Of a stretch of DNA of 64,000 bases, positions 25,151 to 33,937 are shown piece after piece (positions within the stretch are counted from its first letter, which is position 1; every line of letters begins with the position of its first letter). This DNA is from DATFYM01 sp035315065 (GTDB taxonomy: Bacteria; Acidobacteriota; Terriglobia; UBA7540), in NCBI GenBank assembly GCA_035315065.1, contig DATFYM010000002.1:1-64000 (forward strand). The letters run 5' to 3'. The translations under genes were made by a program, and so were the position numbers. The notes under the pieces are model-generated. The model made no database searches. It had not been told where the DNA came from and was given only the letters and a program-made list of their open reading frames with translations.

Positions 25151-26881
25151 ATGGTAATGAGCCAATCGGACCTTCCCAAGCTGCGGCGCGCCTCACAGAT
25201 TCTCTTCTTCGCTCTATTCCTGCTCCATCTGTTCGAGACCGAGTTCCGCGGCTCGCTCAAGGGCGTAACCGGCGACATCCGGTTGCCGATCCCTTACCCC
25301 GCCATCTTCCTCCTGTCGGACCCACTGGTCGCTATCTGCAACGCTCTCGCTTCCCGCGCCTTGTACCGGGGACTTCTTTGGAGTTTGACCATTTTGCTTC
25401 CCACTTTCTTCCTGGGACGATTCTTCTGCGGCTGGATTTGCCCGCTTGGCACACTGCATCACTTTTTCAGCCATCTCAAATCGGAGACAAAGCGTGGCCA
25501 GCGGCTGATCGAATCAAACCGCTATAAGAAGTGGCAGGCCACCAAGTACTACATCCTCGCCGTGCTTCTGGTGTCGAGCCTCTTCGGGGTGATGATGCCA
25601 GCCCTGATGGACCCCATTTCCTTCCTGATTCGGTCACTGACGGTGTCCGTCCTGCCCGGACTGAATCTGGCCTTTAACGCCGTGCTGGATTCTCTCTATC
25701 AGACCAACAGCGGCGTGCTGGGGTTCATCGCCCATGCCTTGCAGTTTTTGCTGAACGCGACCCTGCTCAGCTTCAAGCAGCCGCATTTCAGGCAGGGATT
25801 CTTCCTGGGATTAATTCTGATCACGCTGCTCGCTCTGAATCTGCGCGTAACTCGCTTCTGGTGCCGCGCCCTGTGCCCGTTGGGGGCCCTGCTGGGTCTG
25901 GTGTCACGGTGGTCGATTCTGGGGATGGAGAAATGTGCGAGCGATTGTGACGATTGCCAGCGCTGCCTGTTGCATTGCCAGGGTGGCGATGACCCCATGC
26001 CAGGCGTGCCGTGGCGCAAGGCGGAATGTCACCTCTGTTTCAACTGCGTCGGCGACTGCCCGAAGAGCGGCGTCAAATTCAAGTTCTTCCCGGAGCTTGG
26101 TAGGGGCGAGCGGCGCTCGATCAATCCCAACGCTGACGCGGGGCCGAACGCCGTTCGGCCGTACCAGACCACACTGATCGGTCCTCAGTTGCATCGGCGT
26201 AAGCTCCTCGCTTCGGTGGCGGCGGGCGCGGCCTTGCTCCCGATGTTTCGGAGCACCACCGCCTTCGGCGTTGAGCGCAGCCCTAGCCTCATCCGTCCGC
26301 CGGGGTCGCTGGACGAATCAGACTTTCTCGCTCGTTGCATCCGCTGCGGCGAGTGCATGAAGGTCTGCCCTAACAACGCCCTGCATCCGACGTTGACTGA
26401 AGCTGGATTCGAGGGCATTTGGAGTCCGGTGCTGGTGCCGCGCGTCGGCTACTGCGAGCCGAGTTGCACGCTGTGCGGCCAAGTGTGCCCCACCGGCGCC
26501 ATCTGGGAGATCACGCAGGCAGAAAAGGCGTGGCTTCCAGCGGCCAGCCGACCAGACGCCAAGCCTGCTAAGCCTATTCGGCTCGGAACCGCATTCTACG
26601 ATCAGGGCCGCTGCCTGCCGTGGTCGATGGCCACCGAGTGCATCGTCTGCGAAGAGTGGTGCCCTACCTCTCCCAAAGCGATTTATCTGGTTGCGGCGGT
26701 GGTGGTCGACGCTCAGGGCAAGGTGAAGCAGGTCCGCCAACCCCATGTCGATCCCAACCGCTGCGTAGGATGCGGTGCCTGCGAGTTCGCGTGTCCGGTG
26801 AAGGATCGTGCTGCCGTATACGTCACGAGCATTGGTGAGAGCCGCTCGCGGACACACCAGATCCTGCTTCAGAAGGTGTGA
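25151..26881 (+). CDS. NapH/NosR-like membrane polyferredoxin fused to a ferredoxin domain
   Basis: 576 residues. An N-terminal part with five or so membrane helices carries the paired FCGWICPLG (about 94-102) and FWCRALCPLGALLG (about 236-249) motifs of NapH-type quinol-dehydrogenase proteins. Cys-rich motifs follow: CDDCQRCLLHC and CHLCFNCVGDCPKS. After a linker, a second segment starts with HRRKLLASVAAGAALLP (residual Tat-like) and carries CIRCGECMKVCPNN, CTLCGQVCPTG, CIVCEEWCP and CVGCGACEFACPVK, so at least four 4Fe-4S sites are likely. It probably passes electrons from quinol to a periplasmic partner. Linker residues 330-338 come from a short palindrome shared with 12029-12053. Confidence 0.9.
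   Translation: MVMSQSDLPKLRRASQILFFALFLLHLFETEFRGSLKGVTGDIRLPIPYPAIFLLSDPLVAICNALASRALYRGLLWSLTILLPTFFLGRFFCGWICPLGTLHHFFSHLKSETKRGQRLIESNRYKKWQATKYYILAVLLVSSLFGVMMPALMDPISFLIRSLTVSVLPGLNLAFNAVLDSLYQTNSGVLGFIAHALQFLLNATLLSFKQPHFRQGFFLGLILITLLALNLRVTRFWCRALCPLGALLGLVSRWSILGMEKCASDCDDCQRCLLHCQGGDDPMPGVPWRKAECHLCFNCVGDCPKSGVKFKFFPELGRGERRSINPNADAGPNAVRPYQTTLIGPQLHRRKLLASVAAGAALLPMFRSTTAFGVERSPSLIRPPGSLDESDFLARCIRCGECMKVCPNNALHPTLTEAGFEGIWSPVLVPRVGYCEPSCTLCGQVCPTGAIWEITQAEKAWLPAASRPDAKPAKPIRLGTAFYDQGRCLPWSMATECIVCEEWCPTSPKAIYLVAAVVVDAQGKVKQVRQPHVDPNRCVGCGACEFACPVKDRAAVYVTSIGESRSRTHQILLQKV
26140..26164. repeat. GGCCGAAC hairpin inside the polyferredoxin gene
   Basis: GGGCCGAACGCCGTTCGGCC is an 8-bp hairpin with a three-base loop, followed by GTAC. 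It encodes GPNAVRPY in a domain linker. The intergenic copy at 12029-12053 has the same arms. Confidence 0.65.
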
Positions 26882-26886
26882 AGACT

Positions 26887-26993
26887 AAACACAGAGGCAC
26901 CGAGACACAGAGAAGAGAAAGAGAATCACATGGACATGTCGCTTGGTTTCCGACGTTCCCCATTTTTCTCTGTGCCTCCGTGTCTCTGTGTTG
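26887..26993. repeat. CACAGAGGCACCGAGACACAGAG palindrome
   Basis: Left arm AACACAGAGGCACCGAGACA and on, right arm TGTGCCTCCGTGTCTCTGTG, loop about 48 bases. It covers the annotated start of the next gene. Confidence 0.75.
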
Positions 26994-27478
26994 GAAGCTC
27001 CCTCGCAATCCTTACGCTGAGTCTTTCCCTGGCGTGTGGCTCGAAATCCAGCTCCAAGCCCGCAACGTATTTCCCCGAGTCCAATGAGGCGCCTGGCTGG
27101 AGCAAGTCCGGCGAGACCCGAACCTTTCCTGCCGACCGGCTCTGGGAATACATCGACGGCGACGCCGACAAGTACGTTCAGGCCGGCGTGCAGCAGACTC
27201 TGACCACCGACTACCGCTACGGCGACAAGATCGAAGCAGTGGCGGACGTGTATGTGATGGCCACGGCCGACGGAGCCGAAAAGGCCTTTGAATCGCAGGC
27301 GACGACGGGGAGCCAATCCGTGCCGCTGGGCGATGCGGCGCGGCTTTACAAAGGAAGCCTGACGCTACGCAAGAATCGCTATTTTGTGCGTCTGGTGGCT
27401 TACGAAGATTTGCCGGAAGCACCACAGGCGCTGGTCGCCTTGGGGCGCGCCATCGCGGGCAAGCTAGACCAAAAATGA
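26930..27478 (+). CDS. DUF6599-type lipoprotein
   Basis: 182 residues. A hydrophobic segment ending in a lipobox-like LSLAC (about residues 32-36) suggests a lipoprotein. The mature part has FPADRLWEYIDGDADKYVQAGV, then VADVYVMATADGAEKAFESQ and LTLRKNRYFVRLVAYED. The pattern agrees with what I recall as DUF6599, often found next to DUF362 and 4Fe-4S genes. No enzymatic motif is seen. The first 22 codons lie in an intergenic-type palindrome, so the true start may be a GTG near 26972, or the repeat may have created the present start. Last gene of the proposed redox module. Confidence 0.65.
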   Translation: MDMSLGFRRSPFFSVPPCLCVGSSLAILTLSLSLACGSKSSSKPATYFPESNEAPGWSKSGETRTFPADRLWEYIDGDADKYVQAGVQQTLTTDYRYGDKIEAVADVYVMATADGAEKAFESQATTGSQSVPLGDAARLYKGSLTLRKNRYFVRLVAYEDLPEAPQALVALGRAIAGKLDQK

Positions 27479-27932
27479 GCCCTCACAGCTCCCAGACCTT
27501 ACGTTGTTCACATAAGAGGTTTGAGGAGATTGTTCACGAGACTTGTTCCCGAGAGACCCCCTCAGCCGGCCCGCCCCGGCTGGAGAAAGCGCCGGTTGCG
27601 GTCCACCCTCTCCCCCAAAGGGGGCAAGGGTAGTAAATCCAGATTATTGCTCCCCTCGCCCCCTTGGGGGAGAGGGTCGGGGATGGGACGAGGCTGACTT
27701 AGATGAGGGTTCGCTCCTAACGGAGCTCGCCCTCCATGAGCTATAAGGGGGTCGAATTGGACACAGTCAGCATAAGCGAACAGTGTTGCTCCTACGCCCC
27801 AGACTTAGACTAGTCCGCCGCTGCATCCGCGATCAATCACCCTAAACGAACCGGGCAACTGCCTTCGAGCCGAACCCAATCCAACCCCCCAACCCCTTCT
27901 TGGGTTTACAACTCCTCAAGGGAAAAGCTAGA
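27479..27932. repeat. Gap with CTCTCCCCCAAAGGGGG palindrome
   Basis: At 27603-27680, CCCTCTCCCCCAAAGGGGGC pairs with CGCCCCCTTGGGGGAGAGGG across a 30-base loop. The rest (27480-27600 and 27690-27900) shows no gene or clear signal. Confidence 0.7.
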
Positions 27933-28466
27933 ATGACGGATTCGGAGTCGGCTTTCGACGGCAACGGACCTATGCCTGAGATCCTCGCCATTTATCCAGG
28001 GTCGTTTGACCCGATGACCAACGGCCACCTCGACCTGATCGAGCGCGGCTGCCGGCTGTTTGACCGGCTGATTGTGGCGGTGCTGACCAACCTCGATAAG
28101 GAGCCGTTCTTCACCGTCGCCGAACGGGTGGAGATGCTCGCGGCCGTGACCAGCAAAATGGAAAACGTCTCGGTGGACACCTTCAGCGGCTTGCTGGTGG
28201 ACTATGCGAGATACAAGCGGGCGGAGGTGATCCTGCGGGGCGTGCGCGCTTTCTCGGACTACGAGTACGAGTTGCAAATGGCGTTGATGAACCGCAAGCT
28301 GGAGCCGAAGGTGGAGACGGTTTTCCTGATGCCGCAGGAAGAGTACAGCTATCTCAGTTCGCGGATGGTAAGGGAAATCTTCAAGTTGGGCGGACCCGTG
28401 AAGGGCTTGGTACCGCCCCTGGTAGAAGAGTGGCTGCATCGGAAAGCCTTTCCCCAAGTTTCATAA
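27933..28466 (+). CDS. coaD: Pantetheine-phosphate adenylyltransferase
   Basis: 177 residues from ATG 27933, with AGGGAAAA upstream; ATG 27972 (MPEILAIYPG) would give the usual 160 or so residues. The nucleotidyltransferase motif IYPGSFDPMTNGHLDLIERG carries the TxGH equivalent (TNGH). The CoaD signatures EVILRGVRAFSDYEYELQMA and EYSYLSSRMVREI are intact. It transfers AMP from ATP to 4'-phosphopantetheine, the fourth step of CoA synthesis, in the cytosol. Followed 15 bases later by the aminotransferase. Confidence 0.95.
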   Translation: MTDSESAFDGNGPMPEILAIYPGSFDPMTNGHLDLIERGCRLFDRLIVAVLTNLDKEPFFTVAERVEMLAAVTSKMENVSVDTFSGLLVDYARYKRAEVILRGVRAFSDYEYELQMALMNRKLEPKVETVFLMPQEEYSYLSSRMVREIFKLGGPVKGLVPPLVEEWLHRKAFPQVS

Positions 28467-28481
28467 GGGTCGTCCAGAAGA

Positions 28482-29654
28482 ATGCATTTCTCCCAGAGCG
28501 TTTCTCGCATTTCGATTTCCTCCACCGCGGCGGTGGTGCAGAAGGCGGCCAAGCTCAAAGCCGACGGCGTCAGCGTGGTGGACTTTGGCGCCGGCGAGCC
28601 GGACTTTCCAACGCCTGACAACATCAAGCGCGCCGCCGTCGAGGCTCTGAACGAGAACTTCACCAAGTACACGCCCACCGGCGGCACGCGTGAGTTGCGG
28701 CAAGCGTTGGTGGAACGGCACGCCGCCGATTTCGGATCGAACTACCACCCCGAAGAGTGCCTGGTGACCCCGGGCGGCAAGATGGCCATCTTCGAGGCGG
28801 TCGCGGCGGTGATCAACGATGGCGACGAAGTGATCCTGCCCGTCCCCTACTGGGTATCGTACCTGGATATGGTTCATTACGCGGGCGGCAAGGTGGTGCT
28901 GCTCGAAACCGACGAGCACGACAATTTTGCCGTCCGCGCCCAGGCAATCGAGCGGCTCATCACTTCCAGAACCAACCTCATCATTCTTAACTCGCCCAGT
29001 AATCCCGCGGGCACCGTGATTCCCGCCCGGGAGATGGAGCAGATCCTGGCGCTGGCTGTGGAGCGGAACTTGCTGCTGATGACGGACGAGTGCTACTGCC
29101 ATTTCCTCTATGACGGGCGCCAGCGGTTTTCTCTCGGATCGTCGCACAACCGGGAGCACCTGATCGTGGTGGGATCGCTCTCCAAGACTTATGCCATGAC
29201 GGGTTGGCGCGTCGGCTTCGCGCTCGGCTCGGCGCCCCTGCTTGCGAATATGCTGAAGCTGCAGAGTCACTCGACCTCCAATCCCAATTCGATCGCCCAA
29301 AAAGCGGCGGTCGAGGCAGTGCGAGGGCCACAGGACTCGGTGGCTCGGATGCTGGCCGAGTACAACTGGCGGCGCGACCTGATCGTCTCCGGGCTACGTG
29401 CCATCCGCGGCGTCCAGTGCGCAATGCCGGAGGGCGCGTTCTACGTTTATCCCAACGTCCGCTCGTACCTGCAAGGAAACGGCTTGGGCGAAACGACGGC
29501 CCTGGCCGAGAGGCTCCTGGACGAGGCGCACGTGGCCGTGGTGCCGGGTCCCGCCTTTGGAACCCACGAGCATTTGCGGATTTCGTACGCGACTTCGCGC
29601 GAACAGATCGAGGAGGGATTGCGTCGGTTGAAGGACTTCTTCGCCCGAATGTAG
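28482..29654 (+). CDS. PLP-dependent aminotransferase, class I (aspartate aminotransferase type)
   Basis: 390 residues. Fold type I features are ADGVSVVDFGAGEPDFPTP near the N-terminus, YTPTGGTRELRQAL, ILNSPSNPAGTV, TDECYCHFLYD, and the PLP lysine K235 in GSLSKTYAMTGWRVGF, then Arg in HLRISYATS for the substrate carboxylate. It most resembles the Ib subgroup of aspartate (or aspartate/prephenate) aminotransferases, exchanging amino groups between aspartate or a similar amino acid and 2-oxoglutarate. Starts 15 bases after coaD and is probably cotranscribed. Its 3' flank carries a fragment of the GATTGACGATTG repeat. Confidence 0.92.
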   Translation: MHFSQSVSRISISSTAAVVQKAAKLKADGVSVVDFGAGEPDFPTPDNIKRAAVEALNENFTKYTPTGGTRELRQALVERHAADFGSNYHPEECLVTPGGKMAIFEAVAAVINDGDEVILPVPYWVSYLDMVHYAGGKVVLLETDEHDNFAVRAQAIERLITSRTNLIILNSPSNPAGTVIPAREMEQILALAVERNLLLMTDECYCHFLYDGRQRFSLGSSHNREHLIVVGSLSKTYAMTGWRVGFALGSAPLLANMLKLQSHSTSNPNSIAQKAAVEAVRGPQDSVARMLAEYNWRRDLIVSGLRAIRGVQCAMPEGAFYVYPNVRSYLQGNGLGETTALAERLLDEAHVAVVPGPAFGTHEHLRISYATSREQIEEGLRRLKDFFARM

Positions 29655-29719
29655 GAATTGACGATTGCCGATTGGTCCCGGAGTGAAGCGAAGGCTAGAC
29701 GATTGGAAGAGAAGAAATG

Positions 29720-29824
29720 AATCCACAGATTACGCAGATTTCACAGACCGATGATGATAAGGGAAGAAAAGCGCGTTGTTCTTTTCTTGTCCTATATCTG
29801 TGTAATCTGCGAAATCTGTGGATT
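29720..29824. repeat. AATCCACAGATTACGCAGATT palindrome, copy 1
   Basis: Left arm ATCCACAGATTACGCAGATT, right arm AATCTGCGAAATCTGTGGAT, loop about 48 bases. Three more copies lie at 30965, 33736 and 35341. Confidence 0.85.
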
Positions 29825-29847
29825 GCCTTCCGCTCACCAGCCAAGCT

Positions 29848-30966
29848 ATGACGAAACTCGATGTTCCCCTCCAGCTCGCTCCTGCATTCCAGCCCAAAAT
29901 CTGGGGCCGGCGTGATCTCGCGCCGCTCTATCAGCGGCCAGGGATGTCTCGAAGGCGGCGCCGCGCCGATGAGGGTGTTGCCGTTGCGCCTGCGATCGCG
30001 ACCATGGAACGCATCGGCGAGGCGTGGCTCACGGGTGACGAGGCGCGCTTCATGAACGGCCCGGTTTCCGGGCTAACCCTCGGCGAAGTTTCCCGGCAAT
30101 ACGGCGCGGAGCTGCACGGCGAGTCCTGGAAGGGCGATCGCTTTCCTGTCCTGGCGAAATTCATTTACACCAGCGACTGGCTCTCGGTGCAGGTCCACCC
30201 CGATGACGCGTACGCCGCCGTGCACGACCCCGGCAACGTCGGCAAGTGCGAGGGGTGGTACATCCTCAAGGCGGACCGTGGCGCGAGCTTCCTCCTGGGG
30301 CTGAAGCCGAAAACCAGCATCGAGGCTCTGCGGGCCGCGTGTGAGCGCGGGCTCTCGAAGAAACTGCTCCGGCTGTTTCACCCCAAGGCCAACGAGGCGG
30401 TTTTCGTGCCGCCGGGTACGGTCCACGCCCTCGGGCCCGGCCTTGTCCTTTTTGAAGCGGAGCAGAACTCAGATCTCACTTATCGCCTGGATGATTTCGG
30501 CCGGCTGGGACTCGACGGCAAGCCTCGGCCTCTGCACCTCAAGAAGGGAATGGAAGTGGCCCGCCTTGACTCTCCGGCCCACCGCGCTTTGCCGCAGGTG
30601 GTGCTGAGCGAGCCTTATGGGTCGCGCCGGTTGGTCGTGGCCTGCCGTACCTTCGCAGTGGAAGAGTTGACGTTGCGGAAAGCGGCGTCGTTTGCCGGGT
30701 CGGCGGTGCGCGTCGAAGCCCTGGCGGTGGTGGCGGGCGACGGTCGCGTCGAAACCGGCGCCGGATGGCTGGGTTATCGCACGGGCGAAACGTGGCTGAT
30801 TCCGCCCGCCACCACAAGCTACCGGTTGGTTCCGCGGGTGCCGACGCGGTTGCTGAAATTCTACGTGCCCGACCTCGCCCGCGATTTCGTTCAGCCGCTG
30901 ACGGCGCGGCGTGGCGGCGCCGCGAAACTTAGCAAAATCGTCTTTCTTACGGATCAAGAAAAATGA
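29848..30966 (+). CDS. manA: Mannose-6-phosphate isomerase, class I type
   Basis: 372 residues from ATG 29848 (MTKLDVPLQLAPAFQPKIWG); the frame extends upstream only into the repeat. The cupin-type zinc site is visible: QVHPDDAYA, the glutamate in CEGWYILKA, and FVPPGTVHALGPGLVLFE. EQNSDLTYRLDDFGR is the usual C-terminal signature. A 20-residue Arg/Val-rich insertion (SRRRRRADEGVAVAPAIA) near residue 35 is atypical. It interconverts fructose-6-phosphate and mannose-6-phosphate, feeding the next two enzymes toward GDP-mannose for surface polysaccharide. The stop codon is the first base triplet of the following palindrome. Confidence 0.92.
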   Translation: MTKLDVPLQLAPAFQPKIWGRRDLAPLYQRPGMSRRRRRADEGVAVAPAIATMERIGEAWLTGDEARFMNGPVSGLTLGEVSRQYGAELHGESWKGDRFPVLAKFIYTSDWLSVQVHPDDAYAAVHDPGNVGKCEGWYILKADRGASFLLGLKPKTSIEALRAACERGLSKKLLRLFHPKANEAVFVPPGTVHALGPGLVLFEAEQNSDLTYRLDDFGRLGLDGKPRPLHLKKGMEVARLDSPAHRALPQVVLSEPYGSRRLVVACRTFAVEELTLRKAASFAGSAVRVEALAVVAGDGRVETGAGWLGYRTGETWLIPPATTSYRLVPRVPTRLLKFYVPDLARDFVQPLTARRGGAAKLSKIVFLTDQEK

Positions 30967-31066
30967 ATCCGCAGATTACGCAGATTTCACCGAGTAAGAG
31001 CTCAACGACTTAAAGCGGCGCTCGATCGTTCTTGAAATCTGTGGAATCCGTGCAATCTGTGGATTC
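30965..31066. repeat. AATCCACAGATTACGCAGATT palindrome, copy 2
   Basis: AATCCGCAGATTACGCAGAT and the complement GAAATCTGTGGAATCCGTGC AATCTGTGGATT. It fills the entire manA-manC gap. Confidence 0.85.
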
Positions 31067-31078
31067 CCTCTTCTCTTT

Positions 31079-32167
31079 ATGTCGTCACCTGTAGACCACG
31101 CTTACGCGGTGATTATGGCGGGCGGGAGCGGTACCCGCTTCTGGCCGCTGAGTCGGCGCAAGCGTCCAAAGCAGTTGCTCGAACTGTACGGCAGCGGCTC
31201 GTTGCTGGAGCAGACCGTCGAGCGGATTCGCAGCTTGATTCCACCCGAGCGTGTCTACGTCTTCACCAGCGACGCGGTCCGCAGAGAAGTGGTTCGGCGG
31301 TTGCCGGGAGTGCCCACGGAGCAGATTGTGGCGGAACCGGCCTCGCGGAACACCGCCCCGACCATTGGGTTGGCCGCGAACGAAATCCTGCGCCGCGACC
31401 CGGGCGGAATCATGGTGGTGTTGCCGTCCGACCACGTGATTGGCAAGCCGGCGGAGTTCCATCGGGTGCTGCGCGCGGCGTGCCGGTTTGGCGCGGTAGA
31501 GGGTCGCTCTGTCCTGATCGGGCTGAAGCCCACGCGCGCGGAAACGGGCTACGGTTACATCCGCCTGGGACCGCTGGCGACGCGACTGCGCGGTCAGGAC
31601 CTCTACGAAGCCAGGCAGTTTACCGAGAAGCCCGATGCCGCGACCGCGAAGCAGTATGTGGACTCGGGAGAGTATCTGTGGAACGGCGGGATGTTCGTGT
31701 GGCGAGCCTCCACGCTGCTGCGAAATCTTGCGGCGTGCAAACCGGAAATGGCGCAAGGTCTGGCTGAAATCGCGGCTCGCGGCGGCGCCGGCAACTCCCG
31801 GGCGATGAAGGAACTTTATCCGAAGGTGGAGAAGGTTTCCATCGACTACGCAGTGGTGGAGAGAATCACTGATGTCTTTGTGGTCGCGGCCGACATGGGC
31901 TGGAGCGACGTAGGAAGCTGGGCCGAAGCCTACGAGCTGAACGCGAAGGACGCCGCCGGAAACGTGGCACCCAGCGGAAGTTTGTGCCTCAACTCATCCG
32001 GCAACCTGATCCGGGTGGAAGGCAAGCTGGTGGTGACGGTGGGCGTGGACGACTTGGTGGTCGTCGAAACGCCTGACGCGTTGCTGGTCTGCCGCCGTCA
32101 GCGCTCCCAGGAGGTCGGCAAGGCGGTGCAGGAGTTGGAGCGCCGAGGTCGGGGTGATCTTCTGTAG
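31079..32167 (+). CDS. manC: Mannose-1-phosphate guanylyltransferase
   Basis: 362 residues. The nucleotidyltransferase signature is MAGGSGTRFWPLSRRKRPKQ (near residue 12), then VVLPSDHVI, ETGYGYIRLG and FTEKPDAATA with WNGGMFVW, all diagnostic of GDP-mannose pyrophosphorylases. It lacks the C-terminal phosphomannose isomerase domain found in bifunctional enzymes, in keeping with a separate manA just upstream. It makes GDP-mannose from mannose-1-phosphate and GTP for LPS or exopolysaccharide. The phosphomannomutase follows after a 150-base palindrome. Confidence 0.95.
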   Translation: MSSPVDHAYAVIMAGGSGTRFWPLSRRKRPKQLLELYGSGSLLEQTVERIRSLIPPERVYVFTSDAVRREVVRRLPGVPTEQIVAEPASRNTAPTIGLAANEILRRDPGGIMVVLPSDHVIGKPAEFHRVLRAACRFGAVEGRSVLIGLKPTRAETGYGYIRLGPLATRLRGQDLYEARQFTEKPDAATAKQYVDSGEYLWNGGMFVWRASTLLRNLAACKPEMAQGLAEIAARGGAGNSRAMKELYPKVEKVSIDYAVVERITDVFVVAADMGWSDVGSWAEAYELNAKDAAGNVAPSGSLCLNSSGNLIRVEGKLVVTVGVDDLVVVETPDALLVCRRQRSQEVGKAVQELERRGRGDLL

Positions 32168-32175
32168 CGAGTGAA

Positions 32176-32327
32176 GGTAGACAGTAGACGGTAGACTGTA
32201 GACGGGGAAGACGGAGCGTCGCGGGTTGGCTCCTTGCCTTTTGTCTAACTGTCCCTCTGCCAGGGTGCGCAACTTGTGGCGGGCGTACCGTCTTCCCCGT
32301 CTACGGTCTACTGTCTACTGTCTACCA
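32176..32327. repeat. GTAGACAGTAGACGG palindrome with about 38-base arms
   Basis: The left arm is repeats of GTAGAC-N (32178-32213), ending GGGGAAGACGG. The right arm, CCGTCTTCCCCGTCTACGGT and on, returns to GTCTACC at 32327. The loop (32214-32287) is unique sequence. It ends two bases before the next start codon. Confidence 0.85.
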
Positions 32328-32329
32328 AT

Positions 32330-33727
32330 ATGGACACGATCAAGTTCGGTACCGATGGATGGCGAGGCGTCATCGCTGACGACTTCACGTTTGCCAACAT
32401 TGAGCGCGTGGCGGCGGCGATGGCGGCCTACGTCAAGACGGAGGGTGAGCCGGAGCGTGGCCTCATTGTCGGTTACGACACCAGGTTCCTCTCCGCAGAG
32501 GCCGCCGACTTGGTGGCGCAGGTGGTGGCAGGAGCCGGAATTCAGGTGACGCTCGCCGACCGACCCACGCCGACACCCGCCGTCAGCTATGCGGTGGTGG
32601 CGCGGAAAGCTGCGGGCGGCATCATGGTGACGGCCAGTCACAATCCCTACAAGTGGAATGGCATCAAGTTCAAGGCATCCTACGGCGGATCGGCAGCGCC
32701 CTCCATCATGCGCCGCATCGAGGAACACCTCGACCAGTCCGAGCCGGGCCGGACAAAGCGCGGCATTTCCGTCGACGATCTCGTCACCCCGTATCTCGCG
32801 CGTCTCCGTGAGTTGGTCCACCTCGATCGCGTCGCGTCCTCGGGCCGCCGCCTGGTGATCGACCCCATGTACGGCGCCGGACGCGGGGTCATCGCCCGGC
32901 TCTTCCAGCCGGCGGGCGTTCCGTTCTGTGAGATTCACGGCGAGCACAACCCCCTTTTCCCGGGACTGAATCCCGAGCCCATCGAGCCGCATGTGAAAGA
33001 ATTGCGCCGGGTGGTTACTAGTGGGGGCTATGATGCTGGTCTGGCGACCGATGGCGACGCGGACCGCGTCGGCGCCATCGACCGCGCCGGCGGCTTCATT
33101 GATTCGCACAAGATTTTTTGCATTCTGCTCAAGCACCTCGTGGAAGACCTGGGACTGGGCGGCGAAGTGGTGAAAACCTTCTCCACCACCCGGATGGTGG
33201 ACAAGATGGCCGCCAAGTACGGCCTGCCGGTCCATCTGACGCCTATCGGCTTCAAGTACATCTGCGAGCTCATGCTCACCCACGACGTTTTGATCGGCGG
33301 CGAGGAGAGCGGTGGCATCGGGATCAAGGGGCACTTGCCCGAGCGCGACGGATTGCTGAACTCCCTGCTTTTGGCCGAGGTGATGGCGGATCGAGGCAAG
33401 ACGCTGGGCGAACTGGTGGGGGAGCTGAGCGCGGAGTTCGGGCCGCACGAGTATGGCCGCATCGACCTTGAGGTCCGGCACGAGGCCATGGCCCGTCTGC
33501 TGGCGCGCGTGAGGCATCACACGTTCAAGCAGGTGGCGGGATCGCTGATTACCAGCACCGAGAGTCTGGATGGATTCAAGATGAGCTTCGGCGACGACGC
33601 GTGGCTGCTGGTGCGGCCCTCGGGAACGGAGAACATGCTGCGGCTGTACGCCGAGGCACCGACGCGGGAGCAAGTGAACGCGCTGCTGGAGGAGATGTCG
33701 GCGCTTGCACACGATTGCGAAGGGTGA
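32330..33727 (+). CDS. Phosphoglucomutase/phosphomannomutase
   Basis: 465 residues from ATG 32330; the longer frame only adds translated repeat. Alpha-D-phosphohexomutase motifs are all present: phosphoserine S103 in TASHNPYKWNG, the Mg site TDGDADRVG (D241, D243, D245), the sugar-binding GGEESGGIGIKGH, and the phosphate-binding RPSGTEN near the end. Together with manA and manC it completes fructose-6-phosphate to GDP-mannose. Whether it prefers glucose- or mannose-phosphates cannot be read from the sequence. No Shine-Dalgarno is visible because the palindrome occupies the upstream bases, so translation may start in a hairpin context. Confidence 0.93.
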   Translation: MDTIKFGTDGWRGVIADDFTFANIERVAAAMAAYVKTEGEPERGLIVGYDTRFLSAEAADLVAQVVAGAGIQVTLADRPTPTPAVSYAVVARKAAGGIMVTASHNPYKWNGIKFKASYGGSAAPSIMRRIEEHLDQSEPGRTKRGISVDDLVTPYLARLRELVHLDRVASSGRRLVIDPMYGAGRGVIARLFQPAGVPFCEIHGEHNPLFPGLNPEPIEPHVKELRRVVTSGGYDAGLATDGDADRVGAIDRAGGFIDSHKIFCILLKHLVEDLGLGGEVVKTFSTTRMVDKMAAKYGLPVHLTPIGFKYICELMLTHDVLIGGEESGGIGIKGHLPERDGLLNSLLLAEVMADRGKTLGELVGELSAEFGPHEYGRIDLEVRHEAMARLLARVRHHTFKQVAGSLITSTESLDGFKMSFGDDAWLLVRPSGTENMLRLYAEAPTREQVNALLEEMSALAHDCEG

Positions 33728-33735
33728 TCAAGAGA

Positions 33736-33937
33736 CAGAATCCACAGATTACGCAGATTTCACGGATTACAAAAAGAGGAGTCAGGAGACAGGAGTCAGG
33801 AGTCAGCATGAAAGACCCATCTTCGTTCTCTTTCCTGTTACCTATCCCATCTTCGTTCTCTTTCCCGTCTTAAGTTTGTCTCTTGTCTCCTGACTCCCTT
33901 TTTGTAATCCGTGGAATCTGCGTAATCTGTCGATTCA
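33736..33937. repeat. Nested palindromes: AATCCACAGATTACG (copy 3) around GGAGTCAGGAGACAG
   Basis: The outer arms are the ATTACGCAGATTTCACGGAT family. Inside lies a second palindrome with words GGAGTCAGGAGACAGGAGTC and CTTGTCTCCTGACTCC. Its loop is a tandem duplication of CATCTTCGTTCTCTTTCC. It reaches the last codon of nusB. Confidence 0.8.
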
